From contig JARKIF010000010.1 of NCBI GenBank assembly GCA_029378245.1, forward strand, positions 62,001-126,000: DNA of 64,000 bases, read 5' to 3'. The notes under the pieces were generated by a model that worked only from the letters and a program-made list of their open reading frames with translations, did no database searches and was not told the DNA's origin. The position numbers were made by a program, and so were the translations under genes. The stretch comes from Roridomyces roridus (Eukaryota > Basidiomycota > Agaricomycetes > Agaricales > Mycenaceae). Shown here one piece after another: positions 21,950-30,965 of the stretch. Position 1 is the stretch's first letter. Each line of letters begins with the position of its first letter.

Positions 21950-23428
21950 TTAGTCGGAGACGCAGAACGTATCCGCGCCACAAGTTAACGCCCGCCGCGT
22001 TAAATTAAGTTCCCCAGAATCAACCATCGTATCTACGCACAATTCAGCACCAGAAAGGAAAGAAAAGAAACTCGACACATACGCCCATACCACACTTCCA
22101 AACGCCCTAATAATCTCATCTGCTCCCAAAAGCTCCACAAGTACCCCGTTCTCTTCCCAAAATTCCCGCCCAAACAAGTTCGAAGAAAGCCTGAAAGTCG
22201 GGAGCGTCTCTTGACGGGTACGTTTCCAACGCACGATATTTTGCAGGGCCGTGTACACGTTTTCCGTGTGTTCCTCTTGTGGATGCACGATTACCGTCCT
22301 CAAAGACGGCCACGGAGCCGAATGAGGACCTAAGAGGTCGGAGAGGAGTTTTGCGGTGAAGCACTCGTTTATGAGAGCTAGAGAGGAGAGGGCGGGGAAG
22401 AGTTGTCGGGGAGGCGACGATATAGACTGGTAACGAGCGTATTGGCTTTCGAAGCCGTCGCAGTTGCACTCAGTTGGGTGGGTGAACGCCAGTGAGGTCA
22501 ACGCTGGGAATGTCAAGCCCGCGGACCGTTGGTGCTGTCTCGCGTTGAATAGCAAGGCAATCTGGTCGCCGTGAGCTCCGGTGATATTGAAATGTGTGAG
22601 ACAAGGTGTGTCGAAGCGAGCGAGAGTGGATAAAAGCGCCGGTGTATCACTATCTTCGAATTCAAGATGAAGATGAGTGAGGAATTTCAAAGTGATTCCG
22701 ATGCCGCTATCGAACGTGTACCTGTCATCCTGCAATTGGATGTACAAGTGAGTTAACGAGGGCAGCCGCGTTGTCACGCTGCGGAAGATTTCCGCCTCGT
22801 CGTCGCTATCCAGGCAGCTGCCGGACTTGAGCTTGAGATGCGTCGTGGCAGCCGTCCACGGAGGCAAGGCGCGAAGGGCGCATCTCTTCAGCTCGAGAGA
22901 CCTGAATTGAGTCCCAATTTGCGACGGTAAATCAATGGGTGTCGGAACCTCCCCGCCGATGTCCTCGATTCGGAGGTGCTCGAGGTAGGGCGTAGCGACA
23001 TCTTGGAATGGGCGAAATAACGCCCTCAATGCGCGGTAGGTTTTGAATGCGATGTACAAGCGTGAAATCCGAGCGATATGCGGGACCAAGTGAGCTATGC
23101 TCTGTGTTTCGACGTAGTGCCCAGTGCGCATTATGACCCATATTTTGCACGTCGCGGATCGTTGCAGGTAGAGCTGAGATAGTTGAATGGACCCTTGGCG
23201 CGTAAAGTCGATTTCTACCCGCGCCCATAGTATACAAGCGCCTGAAACTGTGTCGCGGAATCGACGACAGATGTGGGACAGAGTCAATTCCGCTTCCAAG
23301 CGTTTCGGCCTTGACTCCCAGTCTGAATAGTCGGGTAGGCAGTGGTTCTCTTGCCCTGCAGTTGTGATCGCAATGACCAACTCGTCTGGGAGCCGGAGAA
23401 ACGGTGGCGTCTCTGTAGGAGAGGCCAT
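21950..23428 (-). CDS. F-box/leucine-rich-like protein, intact (492 aa)
   Basis: Single exon, start chosen at the ATG giving MASPTETPP. F-box-like region at residues 12-60: LRLPDELVIAI ... LSHICRRFRDTV ... LWARVEIDF, the basidiomycete form. The rest is a series of loose leucine-rich repeats (LPSLTHLYIQL, LKFLTHLHLEF, LTHFNITG, FPALSSLAL). F-box proteins bridge Skp1 to substrates in SCF ubiquitin ligases; which substrate is unknown. It is the best-preserved member of a local family (39851, 50267, 52035, 54041 and the fragment at 20990). No stops or frameshifts. Divergent from nothing; the next gene to the right, eL31, is on the same strand. Confidence 0.88.
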   Translation of the reverse strand: MASPTETPPFLRLPDELVIAITTAGQENHCLPDYSDWESRPKRLEAELTLSHICRRFRDTVSGACILWARVEIDFTRQGSIQLSQLYLQRSATCKIWVIMRTGHYVETQSIAHLVPHIARISRLYIAFKTYRALRALFRPFQDVATPYLEHLRIEDIGGEVPTPIDLPSQIGTQFRSLELKRCALRALPPWTAATTHLKLKSGSCLDSDDEAEIFRSVTTRLPSLTHLYIQLQDDRYTFDSGIGITLKFLTHLHLEFEDSDTPALLSTLARFDTPCLTHFNITGAHGDQIALLFNARQHQRSAGLTFPALTSLAFTHPTECNCDGFESQYARYQSISSPPRQLFPALSSLALINECFTAKLLSDLLGPHSAPWPSLRTVIVHPQEEHTENVYTALQNIVRWKRTRQETLPTFRLSSNLFGREFWEENGVLVELLGADEIIRAFGSVVWAYVSSFFSFLSGAELCVDTMVDSGELNLTRRALTCGADTFCVSD

Positions 23429-23848
23429 GGGAGGAAGCAAGAGCTGAGACCATTATTTCCCATCAACGCGCCGATCTTAGCTCTCTGCTCTCAAGATTCC
23501 GTATGTAGAATGGTACGGAGTACTCTGTGCTAGACACGAACGTAGAAGTCGAGGAAGGAGAACGGTTTGTCCCCAAACGCGTCCCACACAAGAGGACGGG
23601 CAGGGCCGCTGGCCAACCTCGAGACGAACAGCGCCTCACAGATAAACGAAGACAATAGCACAACTCATTCTAGACGCGCAAGCCACTCTGTGAGGTGAAG
23701 AAAGGAAGAAAAGCAGTTGGTCGCCAGTCGATAATCGGGATTCGGGAAGCACACTCGTACACAGGGCATAGAGCATGAATTGAATGGTACGACATGTGTG
23801 CGACAAGAGAGGAGAGAGGAAAGCAACAGCACCAGCACCACCCGCCGT

Positions 23849-24448
23849 CTACTCCGCGTCGACGACCGTCGTCTGGAGGCCCTTTGAGTCGAGTTAGGAA
23901 CATGATATAGGAGCAGGGCAAAAGGCAACGCACCTTGAAGGAAGGAACGGCGACGAAGGTCGCGTATGTGTACAATTTCTCCTTGGCGTTCTCCTCGTCA
24001 TTACGCTTCCCTGAAAAAAAAAAGATCAGTCTCGAGAAAGAAAGACAGGGCAGTCAACGCACTCTCTAGCTTCACCCGCAACCGGTGGGGCACGCTCTTA
24101 ATGCCCCTGGCCCAGATCTCTTTATTGAGATCAGGGTCGACACGGACGTCGGTCGTGCCCATGGCCTTTTGCGCGAAGTCGATGACCGACTTGACGGCCC
24201 AGGGGGCACGCTTCTTGAAAGACCTTCCGTGGACGCGCTTGTGTAAGTGGATCGTGTATTCGCGCGTCACTACGTCTTGGAGTGCCGAACGGGTCTTGCC
24301 GCCGGTCTGTGGACGAAAAAAATGCAATGAGAATGGCCGGCGTGTGGCACGGGAGGGGAGGAGGGAGTACCTTCTTTTTTTCGGTGGGGGCCTGGAGACG
24401 TCGACGTTAGATTGCTGCAGAACGAGGAAGGCAACGAGGACGCACCAT
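23849..24448 (-). CDS. RPL31: 60S ribosomal protein eL31
   Basis: Five exons: 24446-24448 (ATG only), 24371-24391, 24063-24306, 23934-24010, 23849-23881; 125 residues, the usual size. Sequence hallmarks: [60 protein letters not shown]-terminal TTVVDAE. All donors/acceptors are GT/AG with consistent phases. The first intron directly follows the start codon (ATG|GTGCGT). eL31 sits near the polypeptide exit tunnel of the large cytosolic subunit. Single copy here; a housekeeping anchor between accessory genes. Confidence 0.95.
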
Positions 24449-25044
24449 CTCTTGCTGTGGATGTCGGTGAGGAGGAAGGAGTGCGTGGCTGCGCAAAACT
24501 GGGCAATTGCGGCTTGATCCGGCTTGCATCACATGATATCTGGCCGGATTTGGAGAACAAAGCCATTCAATCCGTTTCTGGACGTCCCTTTCATCGACAA
24601 ACAATCCATTCTTCTCTCGAGTCTTCGCGGATCAGGCTATAGTGTGGCCAGGCACACACGGTGGAATACGGGCGCGACAAACGCGAATTTTGCGTTCAAG
24701 CACTCGGTTTTTTCGCCGAAAAACCAAGGCACACCAGCAGCCCCTCCACCTTCCCCAGCCAGCCTCCAGCGCATTCAATGGCATTCATCGACGACTGCAA
24801 ATATTTGGCTGCCATTGAGAAGAATGCCGAAATGCTTCCGTCCATGGAACCGCATTGAAAGATGGCTATCTTGAGAACAATGCCGGCTTGTAACAAACTA
24901 ACATCCCAGAGCGCAAATGGCGGCATTGTTCTCGACAATCTATAAAACTGGGCCCGGCCATCCTGGAAACCCCAAGCAACTCCTCTCAGCGTCGCTTACT
25001 ACTCCCTCCTTCGGCCTCCTCGTCTTCGCCTTCACTCTCTAACA
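24449..25044. other. Promoter interval between eL31 and the CFEM gene
   Basis: Divergent genes share this 596-bp interval. It contains the TATA box at 24941 and the block conserved with the other CFEM copy; no gene seen. Confidence 0.6.
24941..24947 (+). promoter_or_regulatory. TATA box of the intact CFEM gene
   Basis: TATAAAA followed by CTGGGCCCGGC, about 100 bp before the ATG. Same spacing and flanks as at 18434. Confidence 0.7.
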
Positions 25045-25668
25045 ATGCATTTCTCCACTGCCATCGCGACCTTCGCCCTTTTTGCCGCCACTGCCTCGGC
25101 GAGCGTCACCCCCGCTATCCCTTCTGTCTTCCGCCGCCAGCTTCCCAGTTCGTACCATTTCGTCCGTCTTTCATGACCAAGTCCTAATCATTTCCTTCAG
25201 ACTGTGCCGGCGACTGTATCGCCCACCCCAACACGGGTGGCTGCTCCGCGAGCGACGACACTTGCCTCTGCAACAACAGCGTGTTCGTCCAGTCCACGTT
25301 CCAGTGCATCCAAGCCGCCTGCCAAGGCGAGGACCTCGCCAACGCCATCAAGGCTGCCGCCGACCTCTGTCTCGCTGTCGTACGTCTGCTATCCCATCCA
25401 CGTCGTCCTAAATCTCATTCTTTCTTAGCACGTAACCCTCGTCTCTGCCGCCGGTGCCGAATTCTCCGCCACTGCCAGCGGCCTGAGCAGCGCGAGCAAC
25501 ACCGCTCCTGCTTCCGCGTCAACGCCCACCTCTCCCTCTGGCGCCAACACCGCGTCCACCCCCTCGGCTTCCACCACTCCCCCGCCCAACGCCGCCCTCT
25601 CCCTCTCTGCGGCCAACTCGGGCTTGATGGGACTCGCCGCTGTCGGTGTGCTGGCGCTCGTTCTCTGA
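25045..25668 (+). CDS. CFEM-domain GPI-anchored surface protein (173 aa)
   Basis: Three exons: 25045-25147, 25201-25379, 25429-25668. Order: signal peptide (MHFSTAIATFALFAATASA); CFEM domain with eight Cys in the family spacing (NCAGDCIAH, GGC, DTCLCNNSVF, FQCIQAAC, ADLC); Ser/Thr/Pro/Ala linker of about 50 residues, likely O-glycosylated; hydrophobic C-terminus (LMGLAAVGVLALVL) preceded by small residues, a GPI-attachment signal. CFEM proteins sit on the plasma membrane or wall and in studied fungi bind haem or modulate host contact; the exact role here is unknown. Paralogue at 18541 is broken. An ATACC microsatellite follows the stop (about 25680-25718). Confidence 0.92.
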
Positions 25669-26123
25669 GCTTGAGCGCCCATACCATACCGCATCATACC
25701 ATACCATACCATACCACCAAACGCACCCCCTTCCTTCGTGCACCCAACCCCTTAACGCTTTCACGCTTCTTCACGACTCCTTGTAATTGCGCCCAGCCGC
25801 AGTTGTTTTTTTGGCACATCCACCTAAAGTTATTGCCCTTCGCAATTCTTCGCATTTGGATCTATCTTATCTGTCTTCTTACTCTACTTGCATATTGCAT
25901 CGCACATATCACCCACCCACCTGCTATATTTTTAGTCGAGAATCAATGGCATTTCTGCTTGGAAGTTTTTCGCCTGTGAGAGGGGTTGCTGGGCATGGCC
26001 GCCGCCGCTTCCAAGAGGTCTAGGTTCTCTCCCATGCGTAACCGACTGGCAGCATGAGGGACTGTGGGCGCGTTCCTGTTCCTGTTCTGATGCTCTGTCT
26101 ATTGAATTGATACTTCTCTTCGC

Positions 26124-27374
26124 CTAAGTAAAGCCGGGTGGGATTCCGACGCGATTCATTGCCAATTGGCCGCTGGGACTGCGACTCCCAACGCGCGTGC
26201 GACTGGGTGTATATACAAGACTCGGACTCGGTATAATCCCTGGCCCGTACGTCCACGAGTAACCACTCCGTATCATATCAGGCCGTACCAACGCTCTTGT
26301 AGGACGTATTACACGAATTGCGGAGAAGGGCAGGTAAGTAGGGATTACGTGCAGTATGGAAGGACACGATGCGCAGAGGAAGAAACTGAGTGCATGGGTG
26401 CCAGCGGCCAAGACCAGACTGAGATCTACCAATCCGCCTATCACGTGATCAGCACAAGTAACGCGTATGAAAGCGGTAGAGGGCACCTCGTCCGCCTTCA
26501 GCGAGCGCTTGACCAGGTAGTCTTCGCGTAGAACAACCGCAATATCTCCGTTTCCGGTCCCAGCGCCAGACACCAGTGTGCATAGCCCATACACACCTGC
26601 CAAAGGTGGACCCGTCACCACGTTTAGTCCTGAAGCGGTCAAGGACGTCCTCTCCAGTCTTCAAGTTGCCCGTCAGCATTGGGAAGGACCACGTCCACGT
26701 CCAGTGACGAACCATCGTCGAGTTGGAACAATTAGAATGGCAGCACTGTAAGCAGGATTGATGAGCGAGGGCTGCAAGATGGACGGGAGGACTTACGGAG
26801 CGTAATTCAATATTGCATTGCAGTGAAATTTGTGTAATGACTTGAGGTCGATGTAACCTCTGTGCGGCTGATTCGTCATCCTGGGCGCGTTTAGGTATGG
26901 AATAGCCACTAGAAAGGATAGACGGACCTCCAAAATGACAACCGCATCGAGATCTCCGACACCTCCAAAATACTGAGGAAGGCCTTCTGGAGCTGCTGCT
27001 GGAGTTACCATCGCGGTCCTTGATGAGCAGTTCAGGCGTGAGGGTGTCGTCTGTCCAAACAAGTCCTGAAGCCGTTACTGGCGTAGCAGTTAACAGAGCC
27101 GCCGCAGCTGCAAGCTCCTCCTTGACATGGCCTCCACCTTGGACACCAAGCAACCACGCCGCTTCGAATTCATGCAGCCCGAAGAGGACGAATCCGACGG
27201 CTTCCACCGAGTCCGCTGGAGTAGCGCGATCACACGTCTTGGCGTATCGAGACGAAGGCGGAAGAGCAGGAGCAAGCCATAGATGTAGGCGAGGTATCCG
27301 TGGTCCTGGATTCCCCTGAAAAGATGAGGTGGGGCACGGTAAGGGCAGTGGACCGCGCTTTGTATCATGAGCAA
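26124..27374 (-). pseudogene. Decayed copy of an unrecognised gene (family shared with 48.5 kb)
   Basis: Overlapping frames on the minus strand share text with the plus-strand region 48470-49440: YLAYI, KRRGCLVSKV/KRRGCLASKG, PVTASG, and the end LREDYLVKRSL against LRQTYLVKHPL. No single frame or splice set stays open, so I treat it as decayed. I do not recognise the protein. It continues the copy at 27679-28276, with an APH-kinase fragment between the two. Confidence 0.4.
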
Positions 27375-27399
27375 CGAGCCAGCGATATAGTAAGAAGAG

Positions 27400-27670
27400 T
27401 CTCACCGAACGTCACACCAGTGTCCGTCCGAGAACGCGTCGTTGTCGTCGTTGCGGCATGAAGGAAGGCCATCGTGGCTACCTCACTGGCAGTGGCGTGG
27501 AACTTTGGGACCGTGAAGAAGTACGGGATAAGAGCGATCATCTGGAAGTCGTCGTACATGGCGATGAGGAAGACGCGATCGAAGCGTCCCCCGTCGAGCT
27601 TCTCCATGGTGTCGACGTCCTGAAGCGCCCGACTAACGGACTGTGCCACCTGCCCCAAAGCACGTCCTAA
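27400..27670 (-). pseudogene. APH-type kinase fragment (N-terminal part)
   Basis: Reads SVSRALQDVDTMEKLDGGRF then VPKFHATASEVATMAFL, in order with the fuller gene at 55647 (SVNRKLQDVEAIEKLDEGGF, VPKFHAIASEVATMGFL). Covers only the nucleotide-binding lobe start. It is embedded between two stretches of an unrelated decayed gene, so it arose by duplication or insertion, not in place. Confidence 0.75.
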
Positions 27671-27678
27671 CGAAGCCG

Positions 27679-28276
27679 TTACTGGAGGCTTATAGGAAAA
27701 TGCAGAGACAGCTCACCACATAGTCGCCGCAACGAGCTTCTGATACCCAAGGTAACCCAACACGACCACAGCTCACCCTTTGATGCCAAGCAGCCACGCC
27801 GCTTAGGGTTCATGTAGCGCAAAGAGGTCGAATCCGACGGTGGACTCTGGACCCGCTGGGGAGGCGCAACCACATGCCCTGGTGTACCAAAACCCAAAAC
27901 GAAGGCGGATATGGGAACAGCGAGAGCAAGTCGCGGATGTAGGCGAGGTATTCGTGGTCGTAGATTCCTCGGCGGACGGTATGGGACATAAGGGCCTTCA
28001 TGCCCAATAGCACCAAGAAGCGGACTGTGCCTTGTAACATGAGCAACAAGACAACGATAGAAGTAAGGAGAGTCTTACCGATTCCCATGGTCGCAGCCGC
28101 CCCAGGCGATCAGGAGCCTCGTCTAGTGGGAACGGTGTCTGTCCGAGAACACGTCGTTGTCGTCGTTGGGATTGCCTCGAAGGGTCTCCGAGTAGAGAGC
28201 AAGCTGCATTGTGACGATGGGCGACAGAGAGCCGCTTTGCAGATTTGTTTGTTTTCCGGTTGATTCTGTTCCTCAA
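27679..28276 (-). pseudogene. Decayed unrecognised gene, divergent partner of the F-box-like copy
   Basis: Contains a stretch GKTLLTSIVVLLLMLQGTVR that is matched at 48470 (GKTLPTSIVVLLLMVQGTVR) and reads on with KRRGCLASKG. Frames break repeatedly; the former may actually be an intron read through, since a GTAAGA donor lies at its start. It is head-to-head with the F-box-like frame beginning at 28276, as in the right arm at 48335/48470. Function unknown. Confidence 0.4.
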
Positions 28277-29354
28277 TGTCCGCGCCTCCCCTGCATCGGC
28301 TTCCCGACGAGCTCATCGTTTAAATCGCGTCTCCTGAGCAAAATCACGACTTTCAACCAGAATGGAATCGCCTCCATGCTAAGCTTTGGACAAATATGGC
28401 CCGAGCACCCGTCACGGTTAAGAAAGACCCGCCTCTACTAAGAACGGTCTGTAGCGCGCAGTCTGCAAGCAAAACGAACAAGACAACGTCTCGCTCATTT
28501 TGTTCCTCACATGAATCGTATCTGACGATTGACCATCCACTGTAGATTTAATTGTGCAAATGCGCCTCCGCTGCAATACTTGAAGCACTTGGAGCTCGAA
28601 TGCAACGGCTACGCAGGAATCCCGTCGACCTGGTGCCTAATATCGCCTTCCTCAAGCTGATCGGCTGCGTTCCTTTTCCGCCACCTCAGGAAAAGGTGGG
28701 GCTCACACACACTGCTGCGGACTGAAGGACGGCACAAGCTTCAAGAATTCAAGAGGACTATCCGTTCCTCGTGGAAGACATTAGTATCAAGTAGTTTTCA
28801 AGGATGGTCGTACTCAATCCCACCGGCCCTGTGTCTTCGATTACACAAGTCCAGCGTCTCGTGGCGGCGGCATGCTCCGCGTCATCCCCGACTACTATCG
28901 TCCCTCTCTCCAACCCTTGAAGAGCCATGTGATTTGCCTGGCCGTGGAATTCGTTTTCCCGTTGGCCATCACCGACTTTAACGAATGTGGGCTTCGAGGT
29001 TCATTTGGGTGCATGGAGCAGGCGTTGAGGTCCAACAAAGAATTACCGTTGACGTGCGTCCGTCCTTGTTTTGCGTTGTATCTTCTCAATCTTTTTAGAT
29101 GTAGACGAAAGAAGGTCGCCCAAGAGGCAGGATTGCAGGATGTCCCGAGTACATGCAGTTTCGAGGAAGCCAAGCTCGGCCCGGGAAGCTCGACGAGTTC
29201 ATGCACCCCATTTTCGGAACCTTACTACTTATTCTCTCTTGGTCATTACGGTGACGGTGCTGGGTGTATATTCCACCAAAATCGTCATCCAGTGCTATCG
29301 GTGACCCAGGTCCGACGTAGGACTTGCAAACCTCGCTCCCCTGCCCCGTTTTAG
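28276..29354 (+). pseudogene. Chimeric relic: F-box-like start joined to MSS51-like C-terminus
   Basis: Begins MSAPPLHRLPDELIV with a stop directly after, an F-box start. Farther on, after several stops, it switches to KDGRTQSHRPCVFDYTSPAS and then DYYRPSLQPLKSHVICLAVEF with FPLAITDFNE, the C-terminal domain seen in the MSS51-like gene at 58636-59767. Mirror copy at 47134-48335. Multiple stops and frame changes make it non-functional. Confidence 0.6.
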
Positions 29355-29420
29355 ACTCACTGGCATCGCAGCCTTCACTCTCTCCCACTCGACATCGTCC
29401 TCATTCAACTCAAGGACAAA
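29300..29420 (-). pseudogene. Fragment of the GFA enzyme C-terminus
   Basis: Reads VLELNEDDVEWERVKAA, matching the C-terminus of the GFA gene at 57604 (VLGLNEDDRGEWERVKGA). A second, poorer copy of the same segment (LELNEDGVEW) lies at about 29625-29670 in a local tandem repeat. No other part of the enzyme is present. Confidence 0.65.
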
Positions 29421-29452
29421 GCCCGCGCACACCAAGGGCGTGCGCGGGCTTT
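29418..29452. repeat. Perfect 13-bp hairpin
   Basis: AAAGCCCGCGCAC (29418-29430) and its exact complement GTGCGCGGGCTTT (29440-29452) flank a 9-nt loop. It lies inside the decayed GFA/MSS51 relic region and matches no gene end. Confidence 0.7.
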
Positions 29453-29454
29453 GG

Positions 29455-30190
29455 ATCCAGCGGGTGCGCCAAACGTCGCAGCATTCAGCCACGAGTGTCA
29501 CAGCTCTCCACATTGGCCCAGCTCCGATGTAGGAAGCTACCAAGGGACGGTCGTTCGCAATACCGCCGGGCCCGTGTCTTCGTGCCTGCCCTGCTTCCCA
29601 TTCACTGGCACCACGGCCTCGACTCTCCCACTCGACACCGTCCTCATTCAACTCAAGCTTGAAGGACACAATTCCGAGCACGCCCTTGGCCGACACGCCT
29701 ACGGGTTCAGCGGGGGCGCCGAGCGTCGGAGCATTCAGCCACGATTTTGCACCATAGCACAGCTCCCCACATTGCCCCGTGTCTTCATGTACCCGAGACC
29801 CGCTTCGTCTGGCGGCGGGACCCTCCTCGTGCCACCTCCGAGAATCATAATCGCCCCTCGTGCAGACCTTCGGAGCATCCAGACCTGACCGTGGCGCTGA
29901 ACCAGCTTGGCGCCATGTCATTCACCTCGCCGTGGAGCTCGTCATCCTCGCCCTCGCCGACGTAAACAAGGACGGATAGGGCTTTCGAGGTTTCATGGAG
30001 CAGGCGTTGACCTCCTCTTCGTCACCTTGCAAGGCTAAAGACAAAGAATGTTAGCGTGCGTCCGCGTCCTTGTTCGCGTTGTATCGTCTCAATTTTCTTA
30101 CCTTTCAATGCAGAAGGTCGCACAGGAAGCACCACAAGCGGGATGTGTTCGCGCTTGCATCAAGTACAAAGGCAGATACATAATACACAA
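29455..30190 (+). pseudogene. MSS51-like C-terminal fragments, partly tandem
   Basis: The stretch near 29800-29975 echoes the CGGGT...ALN...VIYLA region of the MSS51-like domain in broken frames, and 29990-30190 (ATGGAGCAGGCGTTGA, then CAGAAGGTCGCACAGGAAGC) parallels 58.75-58.95 kb and 46.41-46.62 kb on the opposite strand. The text around CCACTCGACA...GTCCTCATTCAACTCAA occurs twice (29387 and 29631), showing a local tandem duplication. Confidence 0.5.
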
Positions 30191-30204
30191 GGTGACGATT
30201 TTCG

Positions 30205-30309
30205 TATACGGTCAGCACCTACAGTTCATTCAATTCCATTCAGCTGACAGGGAATTTGTCCGTTGCAGGCTCATCCACCTCTCTGTTACGATTCCACGGG
30301 TTGCAGGCG
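30205..30309. repeat. 105-bp direct repeat, left copy
   Basis: Identical base for base to 30835-30939, offset 630 bp. It contains a rearranged shard of the YTH gene 3' end (minus strand reads NPWNRNREV then DEPATDKF). Together the two copies mark a 630-bp tandem duplication. Confidence 0.9.
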
Positions 30310-30344
30310 CCCATTTTCGTATACTTTGGCCGCCTGCAGACCAC

Positions 30345-30832
30345 TCACTTCCATTCAGCCAACAGCAATTGCCCTGCTGCAGGCTCGATCTCGGTCCCGT
30401 CGCGCGAGACCTTCACCTCCCTGTTACGATTCCACGGGTTGTTGATATGCCGTGTGTTTTGGAACGGAATATGCTCAGTCGACAGCCATTGCAGCTTGAA
30501 GTTCCGCCCCCAGCCAAGTTCGGCTTCTGCCCCAGCATCCTCCTCCGCCTTGCCCAGAGGCATCCCTTCCTCCTCCTCCTTTGCCTCTTGCGGTGTCGGC
30601 TGCGTCTGTGGCAACGTCACCACATATCCCGTATCATCGCCTTCCTCCTCTGGTGTTGACTCCATCGGCCGAAGCTGGCCGAAGCTGTACCTGGGTCCCA
30701 GCATTACCGGGCTGATCCCGCGGCGCAGCTGTCCGTGCACATCGTGCAGCGACGGATGAGGCGCCGAATGTGGGCGAATCAAAATTCCGGCGGCAGGCGT
30801 GTCGGTGCGAGCCTTATTGGGACGTTCAGGTG
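30345..30832 (-). pseudogene. RRM-YTH gene fragment, last exon only
   Basis: Reads RRGISPVMLGPRYSFGQ ... LGWGRNFKLQWLSTEH ... HINNPWNRNREVKVSRDG and ends LLLAEWK-stop, i.e. the last exon of the neighbouring YTH gene (30966-31539). The 5' side ends abruptly inside the exon at about 30832, where the 105-bp direct repeat begins. The frame is open, so the truncation is young. It lacks the RRM and the first half of the YTH fold and cannot be functional alone. Confidence 0.85.
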
Positions 30833-30834
30833 AC

Positions 30835-30939
30835 TATACGGTCAGCACCTACAGTTCATTCAATTCCATTCAGCTGACAGGGAATTTGTCCGTTGCAGGC
30901 TCATCCACCTCTCTGTTACGATTCCACGGGTTGCAGGCG
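30835..30939. repeat. 105-bp direct repeat, right copy
   Basis: Identical to 30205-30309. See the left copy. Confidence 0.9.
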
Positions 30940-30965
30940 ACCATTTGGGGCACCTCCAGTCCTAT

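Noticed and set aside
26449..27405. 318-codon minus-strand open frame
   Set aside because: Composition is rich in Arg, Ser and Cys and it crosses the APH fragment junction; homologous text shared with the right arm is spread over other frames.
29295..29921. 208-codon minus-strand open frame
   Set aside because: It only strings together two tandem copies of the GFA tail in antisense to MSS51-like relics.
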